Source: Cristatella mucedo
Lineage: Eukaryota > Bryozoa > Phylactolaemata > Cristatellidae
Assembly (NCBI GenBank): GCA_009760855.2
Contig: WPIO01000035.1
Coordinates: forward strand, 472,501 to 536,500
Length of the DNA: 64,000 nt
Reading direction: 5' to 3'
The notes beneath the pieces are model-generated. The model was not told where the DNA came from. It was given only the letters and a program-made list of their open reading frames with translations, and ran no database searches. Shown piece after piece: positions 1 to 10,958 of the stretch. The stretch's first letter is position 1, and the number at the start of each line of letters is the position of its first letter. Made by a program: the position numbers and the translations under genes.

Positions 1-3000
1 CTAGGTCGCGAAACGCGAACGCCTTCACCCGCTGGCTAATACCGAGGGTAATTTACACGCCCGTCGCAATGTTTAGGATTATTATAGGTTTATGTTAAAG
101 GCATATATTATCATAGGTGCATAGTTTTGTTTGTGTTTATTATATATTATTATTATATTATTTAGGTTTCTGAGGTTTATTATTTATTTTAGGTTTAGCG
201 TCGCAGCTGCGCGTCATTTAGAGGTGCGTTGGCTTTTCTTTCTTTTTCGGAAAGAGGCGACTGAGGCGGTGTATGGCGTGCATTTAAGATAACCAACGGT
301 CCCTTTTTATATTAATGCATCAATTGCACTATGGCCGCGATACTTTTGCGTGCGCTAAATTTCCCATCCTTTTCGGTACAAAATGGTTTGAACCAAGCTC
401 TCCCATCTCCGTTCCATTCCCGTCCTTTCTGATAATCGAATAGGCCCGCGACCCCAGAGACCGCCACCCTAGATTCTGAATTTCCGGCGGCGGCCTTTGG
501 TGATAAACAGTTAGCGTGCACGGCTCCGGCCAGTGAGCACACCGTCGGCAGCAAAACTGATTAGGACTAATCGGGAGCTAGCGCGCTCGCGCGCTAGGCT
601 GAGTAAAATTAAATAAAAGAGCAGATGCATTCGTAGCCCCATCGCTGTCAGCAGGTCTTGCTTTGCGTCGCCAGATCCGTCGGGCAGAGGTGCGGCTAGT
701 CTAGCGCCCCCTAGCGAGTCTGCATCTAGAAAAGGCAGCGGACAGGTTCGGGTTCTCTGCAACAAAAAAGTAGCTCACGCGCGTCTCTAGACGAGTGACT
801 AACGAGGCCAGCCGGTGGTGCGCCGTCAACGCGCACGCAGCTTTGCTGCCCGCCCGTCTCTTTAGCGCGGCGCCGGGGTGCAGAGCGGTGCTGCCGCCGG
901 AAGCAGGCGCCTATTAGTGCGGCTCCATTCAGTGCCCTAGCTCCGCGTCGCTCTCTTGCGGGCGAGAGCCGAGCGCTTCTACAATCTTCATCCGGTTAAG
1001 GAGTCGCTAGAAAGCTCGGCTTTTGAAACGACCTCCACGAGCGGCTAAATTGCGACGGCAGAGGTTGAGGGCGCTAGTTGCAGCACGTCGCTTCAGTATG
1101 CTAGCTAGCTAGCTAGCTAGCTAGCTAGCAAACAGTCGCGTCGCTCCAGGTCGCTTCAGCACGGGACCGCCGAGGCAGCGCCAGGCGAGCGACGCGCTCC
1201 GAGCCTTTCTTTGGCTCCTCCGCACACCCGGGAGCTGCAATCCGACTTGGGAGAGAAGTCCAAGAATATCGCGTCCCGCGGAACGCCTCGAGCGCGCACA
1301 GTCTACTCTCTTCTTCGTCCAGAGGAGAGCGATCATGTTTCTTAGGCTGCGTCTAAAGAGGCTCTCAGATCGACGCCTCGGGCGTGCACTTTCCAAGTGT
1401 CACTTTCCTGAAGAGCGAAATAGAAAAAAAATCAGGGGACGATCATATTTTTTGGACTCGCTACGGAAGCGATACTTTTTAGGCAGGTCCAAATAGGCAG
1501 CTCAGAGCTAAGCAGCCCGCTATCAAAAAGACGAGCGCGTGACTTTTTTTCTTTTAGATGTCAAAAGAAGCTTCCGGTTCCGCCTCTGCACAGAACAACA
1601 AGCTTTCGCCGACTGTTTTTACAGGTCAACCAAGTTACAGCGAGCATTTTAAATTATGCTAAGGGGTAAATTAGCAAGTTTGTAGAAGGGCTAAAGAAAC
1701 TTTCGAGGGAGAAAGTATTGTAGTCAAAGCTTTGACCTTGCCATACGGGCTCCCAAATGCACGGTCGTTAGCCCCCCCCCCCCCCCGAGCCGAAAGTCCG
1801 GCTACGCGCAGCTTGGCCTTACTGCCTAATTAGAGGTAAATACATAAAGAATGTCTCTTTCTTCATACTATCAAAGGAAAGAGAGTGGCCATCATGATTT
1901 GAATGAGCCGCCAGTCGAAATCTGTTCATCTAGATTTTGAAACCAGACGCTACTGATGGATCGGCCGCCCTAGATCCTCTTGCTCAACCTTTCATTTTTC
2001 TTCCTTTCCCGTTCCTTCCTTTCCCGTTCCTTCCTTTCCCGTTCCTTCCCTCCGTTCTTCATTTTATAGACCAAAGTCCCTACCAAGACTAGTAAGCTGA
2101 GAAAACTACCGAGTTAAGTCACTAGGACGAGTACTGAATGAAAGTATCATCTTAGCAGCAAGTTTAACTAAGAGTATAGTTATTTTGGAGTTTAGTCCTG
2201 GACGAGCTGCACCAAGCACTCCAGATAGTCCATACCTAGAAAGAGCTAACGTCGCCTACACCTTCTAATTCCTTCGCACACACCTGAAATTTGATTCCAG
2301 AAGTTCATCCGGCTTCATCGAATTTTCAGCTTTGCAATACTGTCGTAGGCATCCGATCCGATCCTTTAGAATCGCTGGCTGCTCGATCGTCTGCTTACAC
2401 TGTAGGGATTCAGCGTTGCACGAGACCGCTGGCGTTGGCGATGCAGTCACTGTCTGGGTCGCACGAGACCGCTGGCGTTGGTGTTGCCCAGCGTCCGGTG
2501 CGGACATGCACTGCCGCACTATCTAGAGAGTCTCCACTTACCAGCTTTTTTCTTATCGGAGTATGGAGTGGCACCGCAGTCGACGAACGCGCAGCAACGA
2601 TAGGAGCACTCCAGGCGACGGCGTTGCGGCCCGACGCTCACAGCGCAGCCGGGCAGAGCCGCTATTCGCGTCGCGTCCCTATCGCGCCCCTATCGCGTCC
2701 GCCCAGTCTGCCCGCAGGAGGGGCCTGTCAGTCACGTGACGTGCCTGCCGGTTGCTCGTTGGGCTTTCCGGTCAATCGCCGGGCCTACTGGTCACGTGCA
2801 GGGCATGCGGGTCACGTGCCAGTGTCTGCCTGTCAGGCCTCCTGCCAATCCACGAAACCGCCGCCGCCGCCGCCGCATTGGCCTTCTCAACGGACATTTG
2901 ATCGCGCCCACTCACAGGCAACTAACAGACCGTGGAGGAATGAGTCGTTGCTCATGCCCGCTCGTGGCTTTTAGCCAGCCAGGCACGAGTGCCTGTGCCT

Positions 3001-3067
3001 TTGCCGAACGGAGGGGGGCATTTCGCGGGACGCCGAACGTGCGAGCGGTCGCGTTCGCTCTGGGGCA
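1..3067. other. Left host flank, no gene recognised
   Basis: GC-richer host DNA up to the target duplication of the viral element. It holds a (GCTA)n run at about 1100-1129, a run of 15 C at 1772-1786, and short direct repeats at about 2418-2480 and 2720-2825. Open frames here, for instance 2291-2974 (+), have low-complexity composition and match no family I know. I support no gene. Confidence 0.6.
2001..2048. repeat. 15-bp minisatellite, about three copies
   Basis: Three consecutive copies of a pyrimidine-only 15-mer (TTCCTTTCCCGTTCC) followed by a partial fourth. A simple host minisatellite. Confidence 0.85.
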
Positions 3068-3072
3068 ATGCT
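3068..3072. repeat. Target-site duplication (left), ATGCT
   Basis: The 5-mer ATGCT immediately precedes the left terminal repeat and recurs exactly at 25251-25255 after the right one. This marks integrase-mediated insertion and fixes the element's ends. Confidence 0.8.
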
Positions 3073-3252
3073 AGTAGTTGTGTTTTGAACGTTATGTGGC
3101 GGGAGGCTGAGGCTAGAGCCTCAATCTCGCTGCGCTCGATTGACTCTCTTCACCCGAGACCACCCAACCCATAACTTTCAAAACGTAACTACTCTATCGG
3201 ATACACTTGTATCCCGCTGTAGCCTAGCATGATAAAATCTTATTTAAAGAAA
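3073..3252 (+). repeat. Left terminal inverted repeat with 121-bp internal palindrome
   Basis: The 180 bp starting AGTAGTTGTG match the reverse complement of 25071-25250 with scattered differences. The outer 121 bp (3073-3193) are themselves an imperfect palindrome, with arms beginning AGTAGTT and ending AACTACT. A sub-palindrome GAGGCTAGAGCCTC lies at 3109-3122 and a 19-bp apex at 3123-3141. Folding would give a branched hairpin. The apex has the same plus-strand orientation as in the right repeat, so it is inverted relative to the repeat arms. Confidence 0.9.
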
Positions 3253-3271
3253 GTTATTTAAAAAATATTCT

Positions 3272-4002
3272 ATGAGTACAAAATGCGAATTCTTTCCTAG
3301 ACATTATTATGGGAGCATGATTTCTCGTATAGTCAGAAGAATTAGAGAAGTGTTTCTATCAGTTGTACGATCATCGCGTTCCTTTCGTAAATGGCCATGA
3401 TGGAATAAAACTACACATTGATTTTATATTTAGTTTAATTCAAGAAGGTAAGAAAAAAGTTATCAAATTACAATCTGGTTATATATCCAGAATTCTATCA
3501 TGAGGACCAATCTCATAGTATTGTTAATTATTGTTCTGTTAAAACATTCAGAGATTCATTATCGAAAAGGTTTTCCAAGAAATACTGCTGTTAATATTTT
3601 CTAATTTATATAGCAAATGACAGATTTAATAAAATTTTTTACTTTGTTGTACAAAGGTATGATGAAACCATTCAATACAACGCCAAAGTCTGAGCATGTC
3701 TAACAAATCTAACAAGAGTAAGATATAGAATCAAAGTTATAAACATAGTATTAGCCTTAGGAGTAACAGTTTCTACTACTTATATTCAATCTTTTCCAGA
3801 TATTACTCGTGTTGTTTCTTTCTTTTCAGCATTAACTTCAATGCTAGTAGCAATTGATGGTGTTCTAGCTGAAATAGATAAAAGAAAAAGATTTACTCTT
3901 GATTCTAACATAAAATTTATTTCCAAGATAACACATGCTTTATCTGATGAAGTAATTACAAAAGAAGAGTTTGAAGATATAGCAGAACGTTCACAAAGAT
4001 AA
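3272..4002 (+). pseudogene. Unknown conserved-looking viral protein next to the left TIR, frameshifted
   Basis: The first gene after the left terminal repeat starts about 20 bp inside it, at ATG 3272. The first 42 codons are open and rich in Arg and Ser (ends SSRSFRKWP, then stop). Coding continues in another frame from about 3390 (LIQEGKKKVIKLQSGYISR). The C-terminal part (about 3702-4002) has a hydrophobic stretch followed by a charged helix ending in HALSDEVITKEEFEDIAE. That arrangement resembles a small C-terminal domain I associate with Maverick/adintovirus genes of unknown function, but this is recollection, not a search. It stops 1 bp short of the convergent integrase gene. No function is assigned. 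Confidence 0.5.
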
Positions 4003-4003
4003 G

Positions 4004-4880
4004 CTACTCCTGTTTAATCACTTGCAGTTCTTCTCTAACAAAACTCATTTTAACATCATTTACCCAAAAACGGACTGGTTGATCTTTCAATACCATTATT
4101 ATAACAATAGTATGTTTAGTCAAACCCCATATAGAATCAGTAGCTATTCTTCTCTTTTCATCTTCTCCTTCACCTGGTTCCAGTAAATATCAAACAGTTG
4201 TTCCAAGTTTTAATCATTTTTTCTGTTCTCCTACTTTTCTATGATATTTTTGTCTCTTTAGTTTAACTGCTTCTTTTTTATTGCTTTAGCAGGATCTTCA
4301 CCAATTGTTCTTGTAATGCTATTGCTTAGGTAGTCAATCATTTTTGGTAAATTATAAATCACCTCTTTATTTCGAATGTAATCTTCTTTATGAATACTTT
4401 CTAATTCTTGTTCATACTGCGCAATAAAGTCTCTTTCTGCTACTGTTCTATTCATTCTTTTAACAAGTGCAACACTCTTTTTACTAGTAGCTTCTATAAC
4501 TTGTGTTTCACGTCTTTTCATTTCTTTCATAAACTCTCCTTTAAACTCAGATCCAGGATCTACTGTTATCTTCTTCGGCCATTTCAATAAACCTTTTGTA
4601 TAAATATCTATTATAGCTTGTGTTACTTCTTTAGAAGACTTTGTTTTAAGTGGTCTTGAATCTTTATATCTGCTAGCAATATCAATAACACTCAAAGCAT
4701 ATTTCTATCTAGAATCATTTGGCATATACAAAATGCCTGCTTGGTGACTTTCATTAGGTTCAACTATATCAAAGAAACCTTTTGGAATTACTTTTGGCCT
4801 GGGTTTGAATATTTGACTTATATCCGAATCTGGATTGAATTGTCCTTCCTTTTTCTTTCTTTTAGAGTTAAAAATGACAT
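4004..4880 (-). pseudogene. Retroviral-type (rve) integrase, Maverick class, frameshifted
   Basis: Catalyses insertion of the element through DDE chemistry. The core is open at 4258-4695. The first catalytic Asp lies in VIDIASRYK, the second in VDPGSEF, and the Glu is expected near MNRTVAERDF, where a basic/Asn context suits the D,D-35-E pattern. Upstream, in another frame, a Pro/Lys-rich segment with HQAGILYMP leads into the core. Downstream, after a shift and in-frame stops, a C-terminal SH3/chromo-like tail reads LLEPGEGEDEKRR and ends FVREELQVIKQE. The gene starts at ATG 4880 and shares a 9-bp palindromic promoter with the divergent zinc-ribbon gene. At least two frameshifts and two stops make it inactive. 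Assignment is confident from the motif order. Confidence 0.88.
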
Positions 4881-4889
4881 TCTATAGAA
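4880..4889. promoter_or_regulatory. Bidirectional palindromic promoter motif TTCTATAGAA
   Basis: A perfect 10-bp palindrome sits between two divergent start codons: integrase reads leftwards from 4880 and the zinc-ribbon gene rightwards from 4890. Both genes thus have TATAGAA directly against ATG. The same TATA-(A/G)AA-ATG arrangement recurs at many other starts in the element, which supports a regulatory role. Promoter function is inferred. Confidence 0.6.
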
Positions 4890-5168
4890 ATGGAAATATT
4901 TTTTAATACTTATTCTAAGTCGTCTAGCGAACTTGAATACTTAGAGTCAGGACATCCCATTTGCAAAAAGATTAAACGAAGACAAAAGATGCGATGTGAT
5001 ATCTGTGACTTAGATAGTACTGAAACAGAATTTGATTGTGGTATTCTAAGAAATAATAAGATAATAATTTGTGCAGACTGTCATTATGCAACTAATAAAT
5101 ACTCTAGTAAACAGAGGCCAACAAAGATATATAGCCTTGCAAAGAAAAACTTTAAAAAGGTGTTCTGA
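4890..5168 (+). CDS. Small zinc-ribbon protein (92 aa), unknown role
   Basis: An intact 92-codon frame starting at the TATAGAAATGG motif. From residue 35 it has CDICD, then a Cys about 15 residues on, and CADCH near residue 64. These C-x2-C pairs suit a single zinc ribbon or treble-clef fold. The C-terminus is Lys-rich (KIYSLAKKNFKKVF), which could bind nucleic acid. It is divergent from the integrase and one of the few uninterrupted genes in the element. I do not recognise the family. Role inferred only: a small DNA-binding or regulatory protein. Confidence 0.55.
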   Translation: MEIFFNTYSKSSSELEYLESGHPICKKIKRRQKMRCDICDLDSTETEFDCGILRNNKIIICADCHYATNKYSSKQRPTKIYSLAKKNFKKVF

Positions 5169-5318
5169 ATTTTTCTGCATTCATCACTGTTTAGAACATG
5201 AATCAATACTACTTATTGCAAAACTATTCCCTTTAGGAAAAAGTTAAGCGCAAAGCAACTAAATTAAAAGAACTAATTGTCTTACTTGTGCACATATATT
5301 TTTCAGGTGGATATGTAA

Positions 5319-6162
5319 CTAACCAATAGATTTACTTTTAAAGTTTCCTATGTTGTAAACATAATAATAGTCAACTGGTAATCTATTGAAATAGGCATAA
5401 TACTTAAAATCTGTTCCAGTTGATGAAGTATTTATGGCACGTATTTCTCCAGATATAACAGAAGTATCTGTACTTGGTCTTAGGAATACACAGTTGGATG
5501 AACCAACAACCATCACACTTAGTAATATTAATGGTGGATCATTCTTGTTTTGCCAAGAGTAAGCAACAGAAGTATTAATAATATAATTCATAGATCTAGG
5601 ATTTAATGACACTGGAATTACTTCTTTTATTGTTTTAACTGTTTTGTCAACATAAGATTTTGTAGCTTCATCAGAAGGATTAACAGGATCTGCAACATTA
5701 ATTATAGAATTATTATTCAGATTTAAGTTTGTAGTTGCAGGAGAGTTTATATAATAATACGTTTCGTTTTAATCCACCATAAGTAACGCCAAAATCATCA
5801 GGAAGCACGGTTGGAGTAATAGTACTAGAATTCCAATAAGTTGAAGTAATAGCAAATCCATTCATATTTAGATCTCCTGTCATTGTATCCCCAGTTTTAT
5901 TAACATAATTAGATAATTGACTAACATTAGCAGCATCTGTTGGATTTACTCCAGGAGCAAGGTTTGTAACAGGTCTATTCTGAATGTTAATAGAAGTACT
6001 CCCATTAACAATAAAATTAGAGTCTGCATAAGACTTTGTTACAGCATCACCATCATTAACAGGATCACTCATGTTAGTAATTATATTTCTATTTGCATTT
6101 GCAGAAAGTGTATAACCATTTACTCTAGATACATATTCATTACAGTTCGCCCTTCGATACAT
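5319..6162 (-). pseudogene. Fibre-like virion protein, copy 1, broken
   Basis: Open from ATG 6162 to 5713, then continued after shifts to a stop at 5319. The N-terminal two thirds hold three copies of a loose repeat of about 35-45 residues in which an Ile/Val-Asn/Thr-Asn-Leu turn is followed by Pro, then Asp-Ala-Val or Asp-Ala-Ala and an aromatic-x-Asp. Examples are DPVNDGDAVTKSYAD and NPSDEATKSYVD. This spacing is typical of trimeric beta-helical shafts of phage and viral tail fibres. The C-terminal part (5319-5640) is Ser/Thr/Tyr-rich and could be the receptor-binding head. It is preceded by TACATAG-ATG rather than the strict promoter motif. Related genes occur at 16709, 17647 and 19387. 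Confidence 0.6.
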
Positions 6163-6189
6163 CTATGTAATTATTAAATAAAACTTTTA

Positions 6190-6785
6190 ATATATTTAAC
6201 ACTTCTCTAACAATAGGAACTATTCTAGCAAATTTACAAGTGTCTTCTTCTTCTATTTGTATCAAACATCTTCTTATATAATACTTTATGTCATAGCCTT
6301 TTCCTTTTTATTGTTAAACCTGCCATACTTGCTTATAACATAAAACTCAAAATCAAAGTACTTCTCATCTTTAAGCAATAGCAAAAAATAGGAGATCTAA
6401 CTGGTATATCAAATTCAAACTCTGTTGTTAATCTAACATTTCCAGCAGCTAAATAATCTAGTGGCGGTTTTTCACAGTCCAATCCAGGAACGCGAATCTC
6501 AAACTCAGAGTAATAACATTCACTTAGTTTTCAAACATGCAAACCAAGTAAACATTGTGCATGATATTATTTTGGTATAAAATCATTAATAATATTTCTG
6601 CTCCATAAACATTTTATTTCTACTAAAATATATCTTTCTATTATTCTATCAGGAGAATATCTGTACACACCATCACTAGTAAAACAATCATTTGCATTCT
6701 TTACTTTTACATTAAGTTTCATTTTTAAAAACTTAGCAGCAATAGGTTCAAATACCTGACCAAATAGCATTGGAGGAAATTTCAT
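6190..6785 (-). pseudogene. YqaJ/lambda-exonuclease-like nuclease, truncated and degenerate
   Basis: Residues FGQVFEPIAAKFLK, then SPDRIIERYILVEIKCLW about 30 residues later, fit the PD-(D/E)xK core of YqaJ-type viral recombinases (G-x-x-x-E-P, SPD, then E-x-K). Only 6567-6785 is one open frame. Further coding fragments run to about 6190 through several shifts (YYSEFEIRVPGLDCEKPPL). The usual family length is about 200 residues or more. In DNA viruses such enzymes process ends for recombination. It lies downstream of the capsid gene on the same strand. I am fairly sure of the nuclease fold and less sure of the subfamily. Confidence 0.55.
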
Positions 6786-6834
6786 ACTAGAATTATTAGC
6801 AATGTATTTTTTAGTTTTATATTAACAATTAATT

Positions 6835-6967
6835 ATATATCTACTTCTGTGTGATCTCCAAATACTAAGTCATTTCCATGCACTGAATAAACTTCTGAAC
6901 CACCACTATTAAAATATATTGATTTTTTCCACTCATCCGAACCTTGTACACAATCAAATGTTTTCAT
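6835..6967 (-). CDS. Short ORF between capsid and nuclease remnants
   Basis: Forty-odd codons start at ATG 6967 after CATATA-ATG, 13 bp beyond the probable end of the capsid gene, and close at a TAA near 6835. The product begins MKTFDCVQGSDEWKK and is acidic at its end. It could be a separate small gene or the displaced N-terminus of the nuclease at 6190-6785, whose families have a Trp-containing start. I do not recognise it. Confidence 0.3.
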
Positions 6968-6979
6968 TATATGTCTGGT

Positions 6980-8604
6980 TTAATTTTTTTCAATGTCAGT
7001 TCTATCAAACGCAGATGTTCCTTTATTGCAAGTAAATGGCGAACCATTACCATTAGAAGTTAACTCAGCAGTGTTCTCACAGATAGTTAAGTAATGAACA
7101 ATAATAGTTGTAGCAGGAATAGCTGGGGATTGTTATTAGGGCCAGAGGCAGCAGCTGCAGGGATTTGAGAGTCAAACTCAATACTCACATCAAGTTTGGA
7201 AGTAATTCTTAGAGGCTCATCATTATATTGCAGATCAGTTACATGAATTGGATGACGTGATAGCCATTCAGGATAAGTAACACCAACTGGTTCTGTAATT
7301 TCATTTAATCCGATATATTTTTTTCTAAACTCAGTGAAATCTAGATATTCAGTTGAGCATTTCCCGTCTTTAGGATAACTACTTCTAGCAATAGCAGGAT
7401 ATTGTTTTGTGCCATTAGCAAGTACAGTTACGTTTTTGATATCACAATGGTTGTATGTGAAAACATTTCCAGTGCAGCCATTGTATTTATTATAATTCTG
7501 TGCGGCAACAATCAACCATCTAACTTTATCAATAGTATTCTGTACAGATAGCGTTCTAGTATATTTTAGACCTTGGTTGAAATTGTTAGCGTCATATTTT
7601 CATAACGTCTGACTTTGTAATTAAGTCTGATATTCTTTGCTTTTTCACTTGATACATCTGCAAAGGCTCTTTGAATACTTTCTTTATGAGTAATGCAAGG
7701 AGCCATCAATCTCATTTTTGACATGTTAATTTTTAAAGCATTCCATTGTCCTTCACCGTTAGCTCCTGCTGTTCCTCTACTTGCTAGTGTGTTATTTGCA
7801 TTGCCAGCTGCTCCTGATACACCAGTCATAATTGCATCATAATCATTTCCACCAACTCTTGTCATTTCAAGTGTTCATGGGATATTATAAAGAATTTTGT
7901 TCGTGTCTGCACACAATCCAGATAATCTTGAAAGTGGAAGTGAAATACTGAATGTGCCTTGGTTGTCTGCTAAAACATTTGAAAGTCCTCTTCTATATAC
8001 AAATATTGATATTAATATCCAATATCCAATACAATACAATATCCAATACAAATATCCAATATTGTTAGCAGTTGCATAGATTGTTAGTAGATGCAGCTGG
8101 GCTAATGTAAGCATTGTTAGCAATCCACATATCATCAAACGAACTTGCTTCATCTTTTTCCATCCAGTTGCAGGTCCTTCTGTTCGGTTATAATCATTTG
8201 GATATGTAAGTAGACCCATTAGATTTAAGACTGTTCCAGATCCTTGTTGAATTGAATAACTTTCTATTTCTTCTGCACCAAGTCTAACCCTCATTGAATT
8301 GAACAACCACACTCCAGCATTGTTAAAAAAAACCAGCAACAAGAGTTCTAGCAGGCGCAGCAAAAGCACCACCAGCAGCTGTTTGTACTTGAAGTTGCCC
8401 TTCAAGCAGTAGGTAAGCATCTAATAGCACATATCAAAGCTGTTGTTCTCCAGGAACAGTAAATGTTACTAATTTGTTTGCAATACTATCAGTTTCATTT
8501 CCATTAGTTTGGTAGAACTCTCTGTATTGGTAATATTTAATCTTGTAGTTAGGAAAACTGGGATCACCTAATTCAAGTATTATTTCCATAGGAGCACTAG
8601 CCAT
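6980..8604 (-). pseudogene. Major capsid protein, double-jelly-roll type, broken into about four frames
   Basis: Start chosen at ATG 8604 (MASAPMEI) because TATATAGAGAAG lies directly before it. The total span of 1.6 kb (about 540 codons) suits Maverick capsid proteins. Segments in order: 8604-8434; 8420-7875 (VWLFNSMRVRLGAEEIES, then FSISLPLSRLSGLCAD); 7865-7566 (LKINMSKMRLMAPCI, WNALKINMS); 7515-7087 (TYPEWLSRHPIHVTDLQY); and a tail to a stop at 6980. The Ser-Leu-Pro-Leu-Ser-x-x-x-Gly-x-Cys motif and the Trp-x-Phe-x-Ser-x-Arg-Leu segment are the features I recognise. A simple-sequence stretch (ATCCAATA units, 8013-8063) lies in the frame and is probably a late expansion. Assignment rests on position, size and motifs. 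Confidence 0.72.
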
Positions 8605-8625
8605 TTCTTCTCTATATAAAAAAGT
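8605..8625 (-). promoter_or_regulatory. Capsid gene start-proximal promoter motif
   Basis: In coding orientation TATATAGAGAAG lies directly upstream of ATGGCT at 8604. It matches the recurring TATA-(A/G)AA-ATGG start motif of the element with a slightly longer spacer. It also argues for 8604 as the true start over the upstream in-frame ATG at 8676. Confidence 0.5.
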
Positions 8626-8692
8626 AAAAATGTATTTTCTACTCTGAATATATAAGCCAGCTCCAATTTTTTTCATGTATCCACCATAGCCA

Positions 8693-9227
8693 TCAGGTCA
8701 TAATAGCAGGTACAACAGATTTCTCTTTGATTACTTTCTCAATCTCTGTATATGCTTTTGAATCATTTTCTTTAAGTGCCTCTGAATAATCTTCGACTTC
8801 ATCAGATTCTTCCATTTTTGTCGTACACTTCTTTTTTGTTCTTTGGTTTAAGTTTATCAAGCACTGCTCGTTTGATTTCAATGTCCATCTCTTTCATCTT
8901 TCTATCATAATCTTCTTCCTTTTTACGTGCCTCTAACTCTAACTCAAGCTCCTCTTTTCTTCTTTCTCCATCAAGCTCATCTTCCATCTCTCTACGCTTG
9001 TTAGCATACTCTTGATCAATCTTCTCTTTCTTTGTCTGCAATTCAATTAGTTTCCTTGTTTGATGCATTTCAATTCCTTTGTTAGCAATGCTCATGCCAA
9101 GTCCTGTCAGTCCAGTTAAAACAAGTGCTGCTTTCCCAATTCCACCAATGACTGTATCAAGTGCGCCAGATCTATGGTCTTTTCCGCCAGCTATTCTACC
9201 ATGACCAATTCTGGCATAGATAGCCAT
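8693..9227 (-). pseudogene. Coiled-coil protein with hydrophobic N-terminal segment
   Basis: Starts at ATG 9227 after TATATAGAGCG. Residues 1-20 are Gly/Arg-rich (ARIGHGRIAGG). About 28-50 form a hydrophobic segment (GKAALVLTGLTGLGMS). Then roughly 80 residues are almost wholly Glu/Lys/Arg with heptad Leu and Met, a long charged coiled coil. The frame closes at 8802 and coding continues in another frame (8881-8693) with an acidic tail. Its position just upstream of the capsid gene suggests a virion component or assembly scaffold, which is inference. I do not recognise the family. Confidence 0.5.
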
Positions 9228-9250
9228 CGCTCTATATATTATTTTGAAAT

Positions 9251-10028
9251 TTATATTGCAGCTACAACAACAGTAATAGTATTTATGGAATTACCATTTT
9301 GATCCGTTAAACTTATTTTAACACTACTTACTCCATCGATATCACCACGAGTTGGTAAGGACAAAATATTATTAATATGCAAATCAACTTTTTCTCCTGG
9401 ATCAACATCATCAATATCTATTATATAAAGAGATGGTGATTGTTGTAAAAATTCTTTTTGAAACTCAACATAATTTCTACTAGGATCAACCAGATCACAA
9501 TAAACACTTATCCAATTTACACCAGAGTTCTCTGGTAACTGCATTTTATTCCAAGCCTTGTAAATACCAGAGAAGTACATAGCTTTTTCTATAGCTCGTA
9601 GGGTGTTCCTCCTACAATGTCTGCATCAAATGAGCTTTTTGGTTTTAAGAGAATCCTAAAGTATCACCAATCGAGTGAATTACACCAGACACATTGCTAA
9701 CAAGTAAAACGACATAGTCTGGTGTTACTTGCATTATTATTCTATCATCAATATCTATACTAAATTGTATTCCACTACTATTTCTGTTTTCTGAATTGAA
9801 GAAGGCATTATTTTTTGCTAAAGCTTGGTTTAGAGACAAAACAATTTTATTATTATCATAACATCCTTGTGGAATTGCAATAGAAAATGCATTTGGATTG
9901 GTAAGATTTGCTTTATACCAAAGCATATCATTTACTCCAGTTAGAACATTGGATATTATTCTGTTTGTGTAAGTAAACTCAACTCTACTTAATCCTGCTT
10001 TATTAAAACCAGAATCTGATCCAAGCAT
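9251..10028 (-). pseudogene. Probable minor virion protein (beta-rich), part 2
   Basis: Two open segments, 10028-9645 and 9580-9251, are joined by a short shifted stretch that still codes. The first begins MLGSDSGFNKAGL and is beta-rich with repeated Ile/Val-Asp-Ile strands, ending IHSIGDTLGFS. The second (MYFSGIYKAWNKMQLP) has alternating hydrophobic strands, ending in a Val-rich tail. A pattern of Pro-Gln-Gly-x-Tyr, then an Asn-rich helix and a closing Leu-Gly-Phe is one I associate with vertex or capsid-associated proteins of adintovirus-like elements, at moderate confidence. No start motif precedes 10028, so it may be the C-terminal half of the gene at 10059-10956. Confidence 0.45.
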
Positions 10029-10058
10029 TAGCGGAGGTAATAATGTTTTTGCTTCAAA

Positions 10059-10956
10059 CTAGTTGTTCCTGTTAATTTTATTGACATTCTTATGTTGTAC
10101 TTCAATAATCTCTATTACAACTGTAATCTGTTGTGAACCAAAATCTAAAGTTTTCAAATTTTGATCTGGAATAGTAATTAATATATCAGAAATAGGGTAT
10201 CCAACAATATTGTGATATTCAAGAGTATTTGGTTCATATACCATCTGTTCCCAAGGATAGAAATTATAAGCAAAACTTCTTAATACTTGTGTTTCATTCC
10301 TGTTTATATAACTTGTCCCATTTGCATCTAAGTTACAATTTACAAGTATTAAGTTTAGGTCAGAAACAAAACTTCATTTTCTGAATAAACTTTTGTATTT
10401 GGAGGAATATGTATTTGTCTATTATGAGGAGGATAATAGCTTGAAAAACTTGAGTCTGTTGAGTAAACCGCAGCAGTAAAACCATGTAAACTTGCTACGC
10501 TTGAATTAGCAGCAATAAGTAAAACCAGCAGGCAAACTAATCCATGAGTTAGAAGTAGCAGTATCAATTCCTAAAACAAATTTGTCAGTTGTTGCTCCAG
10601 ATAGAGTAATAGAATTGTTTATCATATCTGCAATACCAATGTTTACATCATCCGATACTGCAGAATATATTCCAGGTTTTATTGTTACAGTTTAATCAGA
10701 ACGTCCAGTTAGTCTATATACAAAACTATTCTTAGAATTAGTTATATTTTTTATAGAACTAGTACCAGTAAACTTTTTTGAAACATGTCTTAAAATTTTT
10801 GTTCTCAAGTTTGATAGGATCATCAATATGTACTCTGATAGGATTAGTATTTGCAGTAAGATTAAAAACATATCCTTCTTTGCTTGCAATACTATCTTTT
10901 TTTATTGTTTCAACATTTCTTAGAATCTCCTTAGCTACATTAAGAAGTTCTGTCAT
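10059..10956 (-). pseudogene. Probable minor virion (penton-like) protein, part 1
   Basis: The start at ATG 10956 lies on a clear TATATAGAA-ATG motif. The N-terminus is helical (MTELLNVAKEILRNVE). It is followed by beta-rich fragments in several frames, including NSWISLPAGF, a Ser/Tyr-rich stretch with HNRQIHIPPNTKVYSENEV, and a last segment with FEYHNIVGYP-like wording (seen as YHNIVGYPISDILITIPD). Four or more frameshifts break it. Position between the coiled-coil and ATPase genes and the beta-rich content suggest a virion shell protein. Which one is inference. Confidence 0.42.
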
Positions 10957-10958
10957 TT

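Noticed and set aside
2291-2974. 227-codon frame near the left edge
   Set aside because: Low-complexity, no recognisable domain, repeats of short motifs; no splice or promoter support.
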